Shown here: positions 36,741 through 44,791 of the stretch, piece by piece | Position numbering within the stretch: position 1 is the stretch's first letter | Layout of the letters: each line of letters starts with the position of its first letter | NCBI RefSeq assembly: GCF_022200785.1 | Contig: NZ_CP087585.1 | Location: forward strand, 1,922,001-1,986,000 | DNA length: 64,000 nt | Reading direction: 5' to 3' | Source: Pedobacter mucosus | Lineage (GTDB): Bacteria > Bacteroidota > Bacteroidia > Sphingobacteriales > Sphingobacteriaceae | Notes under the pieces: generated by a model | The model's database searches: none | Seen by the model: the letters and a program-made list of their open reading frames with translations, nothing else | Told to the model about the DNA's origin: nothing | Position numbers and translations under genes: made by a program

Positions 36741-37694
36741 ATGAAAATTAAGAACGAAACCAAAGTTGGTATTTTAGCCGCATTTGCCATTGCTTTATTA
36801 ATCATTGGATATAACTTCCTGAAAGGAAATTCTATTTTCTCTAGCGAAACAAGTCTATTTGCCAGATATGATAGAGTAGACGGTTTGTCAGTATCTAAAC
36901 CAGTTTTAATTAATGGTTATCAAATTGGAAGAGTTGCTAAATTGACATTAGAACCTGGTGGAACTATTTTAGCTACTTTAAGCATTAACAGTAAATATGA
37001 CATCCCTGAAAACAGTATAGCTCGATTAGAAGGAACTGATTTATTAGGTAGTAAAGCCATTATTATGGAACTCGGAAATTCTAAAAAAATGGCTGAAGAT
37101 GGGTTTACCCTTAACGCTAACGTTGAAAAAGGATTAATGGAGCAAGTGCAACCGGTTCAGAAAAAAGCTGAGCTTATTATTGGCAAAATGGATTCTATTT
37201 TAAGTAGCGTTAATTCTATTTTGAATCCGAGTTTTCAAAAGAATGTTGATAAAAGTTTTAACAGTATTGCAGGAACATTGGCGTCTTTAGAAAATACCTC
37301 GAAAAAGGTTGATGGTTTGGTTGGTTCTGAAAGTGCTCGAATTGAAGCCATTTTTAGAAATGTTGAAGGAATTACTGCTAACCTGAACAATAACAACAAA
37401 AAAATAACAGACATTTTAACCAACATCAATACCGTAACAGATAAATTTGCAGCAGCAAATTTCAAAGAAACATTGGATAAGGCAAATAATGCGATAGCTG
37501 ATTTGCAAACGGTAATATCAGGAATTAAAGATGGAAAAGGTAGTTTAGGTCAATTGTTAACAGACAAAACCCTTTCTGATAATTTAAATAGTGCTTCTAA
37601 AAATCTTGATAATTTAATGATTGATTTAAAAGCTAATCCAAAGCGCTATGTTCACTTCTCTGTATTTGGTGGTGGGAACAAATCAGATAAATAA
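36741..37694 (+). CDS. MlaD-type MCE-domain protein
   Basis: A 317-residue protein anchored by one N-terminal membrane helix (about 7-25, VGILAAFAIALLIIGYNFL). The MCE domain covers about 38-115 (LFARYDRVDGLSVSKPVLINGYQIGRV). The remainder is a long helical, Asn/Ser-rich region, possibly coiled coil, as in MlaD/PqiB/YebT relatives that bridge the periplasm in lipid transport. No MlaE or MlaF gene is next to it in this window. It follows the amidases by 188 bp. A 12-codon ORF (36706-36744) ends overlapping its start (ATGA), possibly coupling translation. Confidence 0.9.
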   Translation: MKIKNETKVGILAAFAIALLIIGYNFLKGNSIFSSETSLFARYDRVDGLSVSKPVLINGYQIGRVAKLTLEPGGTILATLSINSKYDIPENSIARLEGTDLLGSKAIIMELGNSKKMAEDGFTLNANVEKGLMEQVQPVQKKAELIIGKMDSILSSVNSILNPSFQKNVDKSFNSIAGTLASLENTSKKVDGLVGSESARIEAIFRNVEGITANLNNNNKKITDILTNINTVTDKFAAANFKETLDKANNAIADLQTVISGIKDGKGSLGQLLTDKTLSDNLNSASKNLDNLMIDLKANPKRYVHFSVFGGGNKSDK

Positions 37695-37712
37695 GAATAT
37701 TTATTTAATAAT

Positions 37713-37746
37713 AAAAAAGCCCTAAAGTTTTCTTTAGGGCTTTTTT
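37713..37746. terminator. Bidirectional hairpin terminator
   Basis: A 15-bp perfect stem (37713-37727 with 37732-37746) and a TTTT loop, with A tract and T tract at the ends. It separates the convergent MCE-protein and rnz genes. Confidence 0.92.
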
Positions 37747-37776
37747 GTTATTGATAATGCAGTTAAAAGTAAATGT

Positions 37777-38682
37777 TTACAGTTGGAAGGTTTTCCCTTC
37801 AACCGCCAATTCGGTATTTTCAAAAACAGATTGTGCCTCTTCTAAAAGTAAATTTAAGGTTTTGTATCTAGAGGAAAAATGGCCGATTAAAAGCTTTTTT
37901 GAATTAATTATATTAGCAACCTCTCCCGCTTGTAAAGCTGTAGAGTGGTGCGTTTCATTTGCTCGATCTAACAACTCATGTAAAAAAGTGGCTTCGTGAT
38001 AAAGAGTATCGCAATTTTTAATCGTTTCAAAATATGAGCCATCACATAAAGTGTCGGAGCAATAAGCGTAACTTCTAGGCGCCTCAGCTGCAGTCGTATA
38101 ATCTTCCGCTAACAACATTTTCCCATCTGGAAGCTCAACATTTAAACCTTTCTTTAATACCGTATAATAAGCTACAGGAATTTCATCGGCTTTTTCTTTA
38201 ATCAATTTACGTTGCCTCTGTTTTTCTTCAAAGATGAATCCGGTGCAAGGAATTCGATGATTTAAAATGACAGTTTTAACAATTAGATCTTCATTTTCAA
38301 AAATTTGTAGGGATTGAATGGCGTCTATCGGAAAGAATTCGAGCGGGTATCGTAAAGTTGTATCCGAATATTTAAACTGAATTTCTAAAATCTCTAACAA
38401 TGGTTTTGGCCCAAATATCTGCATCGATTTTGTTCTACCATTTAGGTGCAAACTAGAAAGCAAACCTATTAAGCCAAAATAATGATCGCCGTGTAAATGA
38501 CTTATAAAAATATAATCTATTCTGGTGGCTTTTAAATTAAAGCGGGTAAGCTGCTGTTGAGTTCCTTCTCCACAATCTATTAAATAATATTTCTCATTAC
38601 AATTTAAAAGCTGTGCCGATGGATTTCTGTTAAAAACCGGCGTTGCTGAACTGCTACCTAGAATTGTAACTTCAAATTTCAT
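37777..38682 (-). CDS. rnz: Ribonuclease Z
   Basis: A 301-residue metallo-beta-lactamase-fold endonuclease that trims tRNA 3' ends. The signature H62-L-H64-G-D66-H67 lies in FISHLHGDHYFG. The opening FEVTILGSSSATP and the segment IDCGEGTQQQL are characteristic of bacterial RNase Z, as is the flexible arm around FIFEEKQRQRKLI. It is cytoplasmic and of normal length. It is the last gene of a minus-strand group after the STAS protein gene, but a terminator at 38699 separates the two. Confidence 0.95.
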   Translation of the reverse strand: MKFEVTILGSSSATPVFNRNPSAQLLNCNEKYYLIDCGEGTQQQLTRFNLKATRIDYIFISHLHGDHYFGLIGLLSSLHLNGRTKSMQIFGPKPLLEILEIQFKYSDTTLRYPLEFFPIDAIQSLQIFENEDLIVKTVILNHRIPCTGFIFEEKQRQRKLIKEKADEIPVAYYTVLKKGLNVELPDGKMLLAEDYTTAAEAPRSYAYCSDTLCDGSYFETIKNCDTLYHEATFLHELLDRANETHHSTALQAGEVANIINSKKLLIGHFSSRYKTLNLLLEEAQSVFENTELAVEGKTFQL

Positions 38683-38698
38683 TTGTATAGATATAAAA

Positions 38699-38727
38699 AG
38701 CCTCGTAGGCTTTAAAACTACGAGGCT
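38699..38727 (-). terminator. Intrinsic terminator of the STAS gene
   Basis: A stem AGCCTCGTAG (38699-38708) with CTACGAGGCT (38718-38727), followed on the minus strand by a T-rich run. It sits between the STAS gene stop and the rnz start. Confidence 0.88.
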
Positions 38728-38748
38728 GAAATGTTATGCAATAGGTTA

Positions 38749-39126
38749 TTATTTTGCGCCTCTAAACTCTTTCTCCAGCTCATCCATAAAAATGAAATCT
38801 GTTGCCTCTGTCATTGTATTAACAAACGTTACGGATTGAAATATGTTTGAAAGTTCGATAATTGGAGCCAACTGATCATTAATTCCCGTTACTATAAACA
38901 AACCACCAGCAGATTTGCACAACCTATCTCCTACTAGTAAACAGCTTAAATCCTGTGCATCTGTACATTCTTTAACCTGACATAAATCAACAATAATATT
39001 TTTAAATCCTTCAGCATTAAGTAAGTATAACTCAGATTTTAATCCTGGAGCATTCTCGTTTGTAAACTTAGGTTCCTGCAACTTTAAGGTTACATATTTA
39101 TCGTGCTTATCTACTGAAAACTTCAT
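38749..39126 (-). CDS. Single-domain STAS protein (anti-sigma-factor antagonist-like)
   Basis: A 125-residue STAS-domain protein: KHDKYVTLKLQEPKFTNEN at the start and FKNIIVDLCQVKECTDAQDL in the middle. In classical antagonists of the SpoIIAA type this loop reads DSSGL and its serine is phosphorylated by the anti-sigma kinase. Here it is D56-A-Q-D-L60, so the phospho-acceptor is missing. No anti-sigma kinase gene is adjacent. It may act as a non-switchable binding module. It lies between purC and rnz on the minus strand, with its own terminator. Confidence 0.82.
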   Translation of the reverse strand: MKFSVDKHDKYVTLKLQEPKFTNENAPGLKSELYLLNAEGFKNIIVDLCQVKECTDAQDLSCLLVGDRLCKSAGGLFIVTGINDQLAPIIELSNIFQSVTFVNTMTEATDFIFMDELEKEFRGAK

Positions 39127-39170
39127 CTTTATACTTTTTTTATTGTACTAATGTATAAATTTCTTTCGGA

Positions 39171-40115
39171 TTAAAGCGTTTCTATTCCCTTCAAGATATT
39201 CTGCTCTATACGGTTGGATATTTCGTCAGCATTGGCTTTAATAAATTTTTCTCCAGCAATTTGCTCATAAAGCTCAATGTAACGTTCAGATATTGAAGTC
39301 ACAATTTCTGGTGTCATTTCAGGAATTATTTGTCCTTCTTTACCTTGAAATCCATTCTCTATCAACCACTTCCTTACAAATTCTTTTGATAATTGTTTTT
39401 GTGGTTCGTTATCTTCCTGGCGTTTTTCGTATCCTTCGGCATAAAAATAACGAGATGAATCTGGTGTATGTATTTCATCAATCAAATAAATTACACCATC
39501 AGCTGTACCAAATTCATATTTTGTATCAACTAATATTAATCCACTTTTTGCTGCAATCTCAGTTCCCCGTTGATATAAAGCATAAGTATATGCTTCCAGT
39601 TTTTCATAATCAACTAAAGAAACAATTCCTTTTGCTAAAATAGCTTCTTTAGAAATATCTTCATCATGACCAACAGCTGCTTTAGTAGTCGGCGTTATTA
39701 TTGGCTTTGGCAGTTTGTCATTCTCCTTTAAACCATCAGGCAAAGAAACACCGCAAACCAAACGTTTTCCATCACTATATTCTCTCCAAGCGTGACCAGC
39801 TAAATAACCCCGAATCACCATTTCAACTTTAAAAGGCTCGCAAATACGACCAATAGTAACCATAGGATCTGGAACTTTTAAAACCCAGTTAGGAACAATA
39901 TCCTGCGTAGCAGCTAAAAATTTAGCAGCAATTTGGTTTAAAACCTGCCCTTTAAAAGGTATTGCTTCTGGCAAAACCACATCAAATGCAGATATACGAT
40001 CTGATACCACCATAACCATAAAATTATCGGCTATTGTGTAAACATCGCGTACTTTACCTTTATAAAAATTACTTTGATTGGGAAAATTATAATTAGTTTC
40101 TTTTAGTGCTTTCAT
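39171..40115 (-). CDS. purC: Phosphoribosylaminoimidazole-succinocarboxamide synthase
   Basis: A 314-residue SAICAR synthetase that couples CAIR and aspartate in purine synthesis, using ATP. The opening [13 protein letters not shown], the segment [31 protein letters not shown] and the TDSSRYF-like [15 protein letters not shown] are family hallmarks. I chose the ATG at 40115 rather than the one 66 bp upstream, because the extra 22 residues are hydrophobic, unlike any family N-terminus. The length then fits the eukaryote-like long class common in Bacteroidota. There are no other pur genes nearby. Confidence 0.95.
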   Translation of the reverse strand: MKALKETNYNFPNQSNFYKGKVRDVYTIADNFMVMVVSDRISAFDVVLPEAIPFKGQVLNQIAAKFLAATQDIVPNWVLKVPDPMVTIGRICEPFKVEMVIRGYLAGHAWREYSDGKRLVCGVSLPDGLKENDKLPKPIITPTTKAAVGHDEDISKEAILAKGIVSLVDYEKLEAYTYALYQRGTEIAAKSGLILVDTKYEFGTADGVIYLIDEIHTPDSSRYFYAEGYEKRQEDNEPQKQLSKEFVRKWLIENGFQGKEGQIIPEMTPEIVTSISERYIELYEQIAGEKFIKANADEISNRIEQNILKGIETL

Positions 40116-40219
40116 GAGGGGATAAAAATAAGGAAAAAGGTTGAAAGTCGGAAGGCTAACGTCTATATGTCTTTCGAACATAAGACTTCATACCAGTGAC
40201 TTTATGCTAAAGACTCAGC

Positions 40220-41179
40220 TTATTGGATATCACCATAAGCTCTTAAAATGTCTTTAACTAATTTATGTCTAACCACATCTTCCCCACTCAAATATATAAT
40301 GTCAATTCCTTTAATATCTTCTAAAATACGAAGTCCGGTATGAAGGCCAGACATTTGTTTTTTAGGCAAATCTATTTGAGTAATGTCGCCAGTTACGATA
40401 AATTTTGCTGTCGGACCCATACGCGTTAAAAACATTTTAAGTTGCATATCTGTCGCATTTTGTGCTTCATCTAGTATAACAAAGCAATTATCTAGCGTTC
40501 GGCCACGCATAAAAGCAAGCGGAGCGATTTCGATAGTTCTATTTTCAATATAAAATTTCAACTTTTCTGCTGGAATCATATCATCGAGCGCATCATAAAG
40601 CGGACGTAAATAAGGATCGATTTTCTCTTTCAAATCTCCAGGTAAAAAGCCAAGGTTTTCCCCTGCCTCAACTGCCGGGCGAGTCAAAACTATACGTTTA
40701 ATTTCTTTATTTTTAAGCGCACGAACGGCCAATGCAACAGCTGTATATGTCTTTCCTGTTCCCGCCGGACCAATGGCAAACAAAATATCATTTTTACCAA
40801 TGCTGGTAACCATTTTACGTTGATTTGCAGTTCTTGCCTTTACGAGTAAACCATTGGTTCCAAAAACAATAACTTCTCCACCACCACCACTAGGTTCGTC
40901 AACCGTTTTCTTTTCTACTCCAATGGCTTTAGCACCTAAAATAGATTCAACATCATTATTGCTTAACGAACTGTACTTCTCCATATGGGCAACCAGTTGG
41001 TTAAACTTATCTTTAAAAGCTAAAAGTTCTTGTTCATCACCCAGAACTGTAACCCCACTACCTCTTGCCACGATTTTTAATTTGGCAAAAGCACCTTTAA
41101 TCATTTCGTAATTCTCGTTATTTGGGCCCCAAAAATGAGCCGGATTTACGGTATCCAGAGTTAGTTTTAATTCGTTCAA
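40220..41179 (-). CDS. PhoH-family ATPase
   Basis: A 319-residue P-loop NTPase with Walker A G137-P-A-G-T-G-K143-T and Walker B FVILDEAQNA. The N-terminal 110 residues hold a KH-like region typical of PhoL/PhoH proteins that act with the endoribonuclease YbeY (general knowledge). The start is TTG (MNELKLTL). It is cytoplasmic. It is divergent from the SAM-hydrolase-type gene with 102 bp between them, and followed by purC at 104 bp. Confidence 0.93.
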   Translation of the reverse strand: MNELKLTLDTVNPAHFWGPNNENYEMIKGAFAKLKIVARGSGVTVLGDEQELLAFKDKFNQLVAHMEKYSSLSNNDVESILGAKAIGVEKKTVDEPSGGGGEVIVFGTNGLLVKARTANQRKMVTSIGKNDILFAIGPAGTGKTYTAVALAVRALKNKEIKRIVLTRPAVEAGENLGFLPGDLKEKIDPYLRPLYDALDDMIPAEKLKFYIENRTIEIAPLAFMRGRTLDNCFVILDEAQNATDMQLKMFLTRMGPTAKFIVTGDITQIDLPKKQMSGLHTGLRILEDIKGIDIIYLSGEDVVRHKLVKDILRAYGDIQ

Positions 41180-41216
41180 GCTGTATATTTTTTAAGTTTT
41201 CGGGCTTATATTAATT

Positions 41217-41224
41217 TAAATTTG
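41217..41224 (+). promoter_or_regulatory. Probable -7 promoter element of the SAM-hydrolase-type gene
   Basis: TAAATTTG matches TAnnTTTG and lies about 57 bp ahead of the ATG at 41282, within the divergent phoH gap. Confidence 0.45.
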
Positions 41225-41281
41225 AATATTTGCAAACGCTTAGCTCACTAAACAAGAATAAGCATAAATAATGAATTTTTA

Positions 41282-42067
41282 ATGAGCATAATTACTTTAA
41301 CAACAGATTTAGGTTCAAAAGATTTTTACCAGAGTGCCCTTAAAGGTAGTCTGTTTAGTCTTATGCCTAATGTTAATTTAGTTGATATTACCCACGAAGT
41401 TCCTTCGTTTAACATTTCTTATGCAGCATTCGTTTTAAAAAATGCTTATCCATATTTTCCTAAAAACACAGTTCACTTAATAGGCATAGATTCTGTTTAC
41501 AGTGAAAATACAAAATACATTGCTATAAAACATAAAGATCACTTTTTTGTAGGCGCAGATAACGGTATTTTTTCTTTGCTTTTTGATGATATTCCAGATG
41601 ATGTTGTAGAACTTAATATTATGCAGGATTTAAAATATTTACACTTTCCATTAGTAGATATTTTTGTTAAAGCCGCAACACATTTGGCCAAAGGTGGTAG
41701 ATTAAAAGAAATCGGCTTACCCGTAGCAGAAATTGAGCAGAAAATGCTTTTGCATCCTGTAATTGAGCGTGATATTATTAGAGGAAGTGTGGTTTACATT
41801 GATACATTTTGCAATGTGATTACGAATATTACCAAAGATCTTTTTACCAAAATACAAAAGAACAGGGATTTCACTTTGTATTTTAGAAAAAGTGAAACCA
41901 TAACTCAATTAAGCTGGCACTATAACGAAGTTCAGGAAGGCGAAAAACTGTGTTTGTTCGGTATTAGCAATCATTTAGAAATTGCAATTAACAAAGGCAA
42001 AGCAAGCGGTTTACTCGGTTTACATCTGGGTGATATTGTAAGGATAGAATTTCATCCGCAAATCTAG
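41282..42067 (+). CDS. SAM hydroxide adenosyltransferase (DUF62 family)
   Basis: A 261-residue protein beginning IITLTTDLGSKDFYQSALKG, the signature of the S-adenosyl-L-methionine hydrolase/fluorinase superfamily. The SAM-binding Asp in TTDLG and the second-domain segment VIYIDTFCNVITNIT-like VYIDTFCNVITNI are visible. Bacterial and archaeal members hydrolyse SAM to adenosine and methionine. It is cytoplasmic and divergent from phoH. The next gene, of unknown function, lies 60 bp downstream on the same strand. Confidence 0.9.
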   Translation: MSIITLTTDLGSKDFYQSALKGSLFSLMPNVNLVDITHEVPSFNISYAAFVLKNAYPYFPKNTVHLIGIDSVYSENTKYIAIKHKDHFFVGADNGIFSLLFDDIPDDVVELNIMQDLKYLHFPLVDIFVKAATHLAKGGRLKEIGLPVAEIEQKMLLHPVIERDIIRGSVVYIDTFCNVITNITKDLFTKIQKNRDFTLYFRKSETITQLSWHYNEVQEGEKLCLFGISNHLEIAINKGKASGLLGLHLGDIVRIEFHPQI

Positions 42068-42127
42068 TTTAGCGGTTAGAGAAATTCCAAATTAAAAACA
42101 TCTTAAACTTATTTACGTTTTTACTTT

Positions 42128-42649
42128 ATGAAAAAAGGTTTTATCCTTGCTGCGATCATAATGTTTAGCATGAAAGTGTTTGCTCAACAAGATACTGTTG
42201 CATATGCAAACCAGCGAGTAAAAGTTAATACATTACTTGCGGAGCGAAGTGCAAAATTTGGTCAGTATGATCAAAGTTTAACGCAACGAACCGGAATTTT
42301 TGGCTGGCAAACTAGAAAAGATATTAAGAATTCAAATGAAATACTTCGGCAAGTCGTATTAACAGATAATAATATTTTTAAGGAGCTGAAAGTATTAATG
42401 GATTTTAAAGATCTACAAAACCAGCAAAAAGTTGAAGTTGCAGATCATTCTATAGAGCGTTTGGATAATTATATGCGAACGATTAAAAACCTTCAGGAAG
42501 AAAATGCACATTTAAAACAGATTCAGGTTACTCAGAACAAGGGCGGTAGTTTGTCTACCTATATTATAATGTTTTTAATTTTGGTAATGGTTGGCGGTTT
42601 CTATTTTTTAAATAAAAAGATAAAAAAGGATGAAAAAAGCATTGTTTAA
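42128..42649 (+). CDS. Exported coiled-coil protein with C-terminal membrane anchor
   Basis: A 173-residue protein I do not recognise. It has a signal peptide (1-19, ending KVFAQ), a mature region with heptad-like helices (about 55-140, e.g. SIERLDNYMRTIKNLQEE) and one C-terminal membrane helix (about 147-165) followed by a Lys-rich tail. The topology is a periplasmic coiled coil tethered to the inner membrane. A 48-residue ORF overlaps its end by 20 bp, suggesting coupled expression. Confidence 0.75.
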   Translation: MKKGFILAAIIMFSMKVFAQQDTVAYANQRVKVNTLLAERSAKFGQYDQSLTQRTGIFGWQTRKDIKNSNEILRQVVLTDNNIFKELKVLMDFKDLQNQQKVEVADHSIERLDNYMRTIKNLQEENAHLKQIQVTQNKGGSLSTYIIMFLILVMVGGFYFLNKKIKKDEKSIV

Positions 42650-42776
42650 ATACCTAGTTAAAATAAATAAAGCCGTTTTACCAAGCTTATACAAAAAAGA
42701 TCCTAATCGTTTGAGCACTATTCAAAAAGCGATTTTGGGTTACAGATACTGGGTTTTAACAAATGCTTTGGATTAG
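42630..42776 (+). CDS. Small conserved-type protein of 48 residues
   Basis: A short gene with ATG at 42630 and TAG at 42774. The product starts MKKALFKYLVKINKAV, is strongly basic in its middle (YKKDPNRLS) and ends YRYWVLTNALD. The pattern KINKAVLPS ... LGYRYWV resembles a short, widely distributed Bacteroidota family that databases sometimes label SsrA-binding protein (from memory; it is far too short for SmpB). It overlaps the preceding coiled-coil protein gene by 20 bp in another frame, as expected for translational coupling. Function is unknown. Confidence 0.65.
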   Translation: MKKALFKYLVKINKAVLPSLYKKDPNRLSTIQKAILGYRYWVLTNALD

Positions 42777-42866
42777 AAACCAATTAGTAAGCTACTATAT
42801 TTATTCAAGGATAATGCTTTTTACAAGTAACTGACTTGACGCAAAAAATTTGAACTAAATAAACCT

Positions 42867-42874
42867 TATTTTTG
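42867..42874 (+). promoter_or_regulatory. Probable mnmA -7 promoter element
   Basis: TATTTTTG matches the TAnnTTTG consensus 17 bp ahead of the mnmA ATG. A TTTG lies 14 bp upstream, closer than the usual 19. Confidence 0.55.
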
Positions 42875-42891
42875 CGTCCAACAAATTAAAG

Positions 42892-43983
42892 ATGAGTAAA
42901 AACGGTAGAATTCTGGTAGCCATGAGTGGTGGTGTTGATAGTTCGGTTGCAGCTGTGATGTTACATGAGCAGGGTTATGAAGTGATTGGCCTTACCATGA
43001 AAACCTGGGATTATGCAACCTCTGGAGGTAGCAGCAAAGAAACCGGTTGTTGCTCGTTAGACAGCATTAATGATGCTCGCACACTTGCTGTAAACTATGG
43101 TTTCCCACATTATATTTTGGATATCAGAGAAGAATTTGGCGATTATGTAATTGATAATTTTGTTGATGAATATCTTGCTGGAAGAACACCCAATCCATGT
43201 GTTTTATGTAATACACACATTAAATGGGAAGCACTTTTAAAACGTGCCAACAAGTTAGATTGTGAATTCATCGCAACTGGTCATTATGCAAATGTTCGCC
43301 AACAAGCAAGCGGCCGACACGTAATTTCTAAAGGTAGAGATGAAAATAAAGATCAATCTTATGTACTTTGGGGTGTTTCGCAAGAAAATTTATCCCGTAC
43401 TAAATTCCCTTTAGGAAGTTTTGCCAAAGCAGAAATTAGGCAAATGGCTTTAGATATGGGACAAGAAGAGTTGGCTAAAAAATCTGAAAGCTATGAAATT
43501 TGTTTTGTACCTGACAACGATTATAGAGCATTCTTGAAACATAAAGTTGAAGATTTAGAAGATAAAGTTACTGGCGGAAATTTCATTTTAAGCAACGGAA
43601 TGATTGTGGGGCAGCATAAAGGTTACCCTTTTTATACCATCGGACAAAGAAAAGGATTAGGCATTGCCTTTGGCGAACCTATGTTTGTTACTCAAATTTT
43701 ACCAGAAAGTAATACCGTTGTTTTAGGCAAAGCTGAGGAATTGGAACGTAAAGAAGCGATGGTTCGTAATATTAATTTGGTAAAATATGCCAGTATTGAA
43801 GAGCCAATGAATGATGTGATTACTAAAATACGCTACAAAGACGCTGGTATGTTAAGTACAATTGTTCAAGAAAAAGATAGGATGCGTGTTGTTTTTGATC
43901 ATAATGTTTCTGCAATTGCTCCAGGTCAGTCAGCTGTTTTTTATGAAGGAAACGATTTATTAGGTGGCGGTTTCTTAGTTTAA
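42892..43983 (+). CDS. mnmA: tRNA-specific 2-thiouridylase
   Basis: A 363-residue enzyme that thiolates U34 of tRNA-Lys, -Glu and -Gln. The PP-loop S12-G-G-V-D-S-S18 binds ATP. The catalytic pair C103 (NPCVLCN) and C204 (YEICFVPD) carries the persulfide and is intact. The C-terminal beta domain (GQHKGYPFYTIGQRKGLG) matches the family. The length is normal. It is a stand-alone gene with a TATTTTTG promoter box just upstream. Confidence 0.96.
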   Translation: MSKNGRILVAMSGGVDSSVAAVMLHEQGYEVIGLTMKTWDYATSGGSSKETGCCSLDSINDARTLAVNYGFPHYILDIREEFGDYVIDNFVDEYLAGRTPNPCVLCNTHIKWEALLKRANKLDCEFIATGHYANVRQQASGRHVISKGRDENKDQSYVLWGVSQENLSRTKFPLGSFAKAEIRQMALDMGQEELAKKSESYEICFVPDNDYRAFLKHKVEDLEDKVTGGNFILSNGMIVGQHKGYPFYTIGQRKGLGIAFGEPMFVTQILPESNTVVLGKAEELERKEAMVRNINLVKYASIEEPMNDVITKIRYKDAGMLSTIVQEKDRMRVVFDHNVSAIAPGQSAVFYEGNDLLGGGFLV

Positions 43984-44105
43984 AAACTACTTAGCTAAAG
44001 CCTTTGCTTAAGGTAAATAATAAAAAATCATTAAAACTTTTAGCTTGCTTATGTTGTTTAGAATATTGATTTAGGATTAACCAAAATCATTTAAACAAAC
44101 AAGTG

Positions 44106-44294
44106 ATGGAATCTATATTAACAGAATCGAATTATAAACAAGTAATAAATCGGATCGCTTTACTTTCTGCAATTGCCTTCCAATCAAACAATGTTTGCGA
44201 AGAATTAAAGAATCTAAGTTTATTAGCGATGGATTATGAAACCCACAAATACGATTTCAGCTTAAATTTAAAATATAACGATCAGACTGCTTAA
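44106..44294 (+). CDS. Hypothetical 62-residue protein
   Basis: A small open frame (ATG 44106, preceded by an in-frame GTG at 44103) encoding an acidic-to-neutral helical protein, MESILTESNYKQVINRIA onward, without membrane or export signals. It ends 10 bp before the start of the DUF1810 gene and shares its strand, so the pair is probably cotranscribed. I do not recognise it, and composition is the only support for coding. Confidence 0.5.
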   Translation: MESILTESNYKQVINRIALLSAIAFQSNNVCEELKNLSLLAMDYETHKYDFSLNLKYNDQTA

Positions 44295-44304
44295 CATTTA
44301 AATT

Positions 44305-44724
44305 TTGGAAAACCTTCAAAAATTTCTTGATGCTCAACAAAATAGTTATCCGATTGCTTTATCGGAAATCGTTAATGGCAAAAAGCAAAGTCATTGGATG
44401 TGGTATATTTTTCCACAAATTGAAGGTTTAGGAACTAGCGAGACCGCAAAATTTTATTCGATTAAAGACATTAACGAAGCTCAAGATTATTTTAATCATG
44501 AAATTCTTGGCAATAGATTAGTAGAGATTTCGAAAGCACTTTTCAAATTAAAAAGTAATGATGCATTACAAATTTTGGGTTCTCCAGATGATATGAAACT
44601 AAAATCTTCTATGACTCTTTTTGCTTCATTAGATAATTCTCATCCGATTTTTGATCAGATTCTAAATAAATTTTTTGGTGGTCAATCAGATATGAACACT
44701 AAAAGAATCTTAGGATTGAGTTAA
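44305..44724 (+). CDS. DUF1810-family protein
   Basis: A 139-residue protein with the DUF1810 signature: LQKFLDAQQNSYPIALSEI, then KKQSHWMWYIFPQIEGLG, and the C-terminal DxxKLxSSMTLF segment. The start must be TTG at 44305, because an in-frame TAA lies two codons upstream and no ATG precedes the conserved N-terminus. Function is unknown in most members; the family is sometimes linked to calpastatin-like naming without evidence. The terminator at 44751 follows. Confidence 0.88.
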   Translation: MENLQKFLDAQQNSYPIALSEIVNGKKQSHWMWYIFPQIEGLGTSETAKFYSIKDINEAQDYFNHEILGNRLVEISKALFKLKSNDALQILGSPDDMKLKSSMTLFASLDNSHPIFDQILNKFFGGQSDMNTKRILGLS

Positions 44725-44750
44725 TATTTAAATATCAAATTGAATATTAA

Positions 44751-44781
44751 TTTGGGCAATAGTTTAAAACTATTGCCCAAA
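44751..44781. terminator. Convergent hairpin between the DUF1810 gene and xylA
   Basis: A perfect inverted repeat (44751-44765 with 44767-44781) that folds as a 12-bp stem with a short A/T loop. It is 11 bp from the xylA stop and serves both convergent genes. Confidence 0.7.
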
Positions 44782-44791
44782 TCAAATTAAT

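Noticed and set aside
40116..40181. 22-residue N-terminal extension of PurC
   Set aside because: Hydrophobic and unlike PurC; the inner ATG fits the family start.
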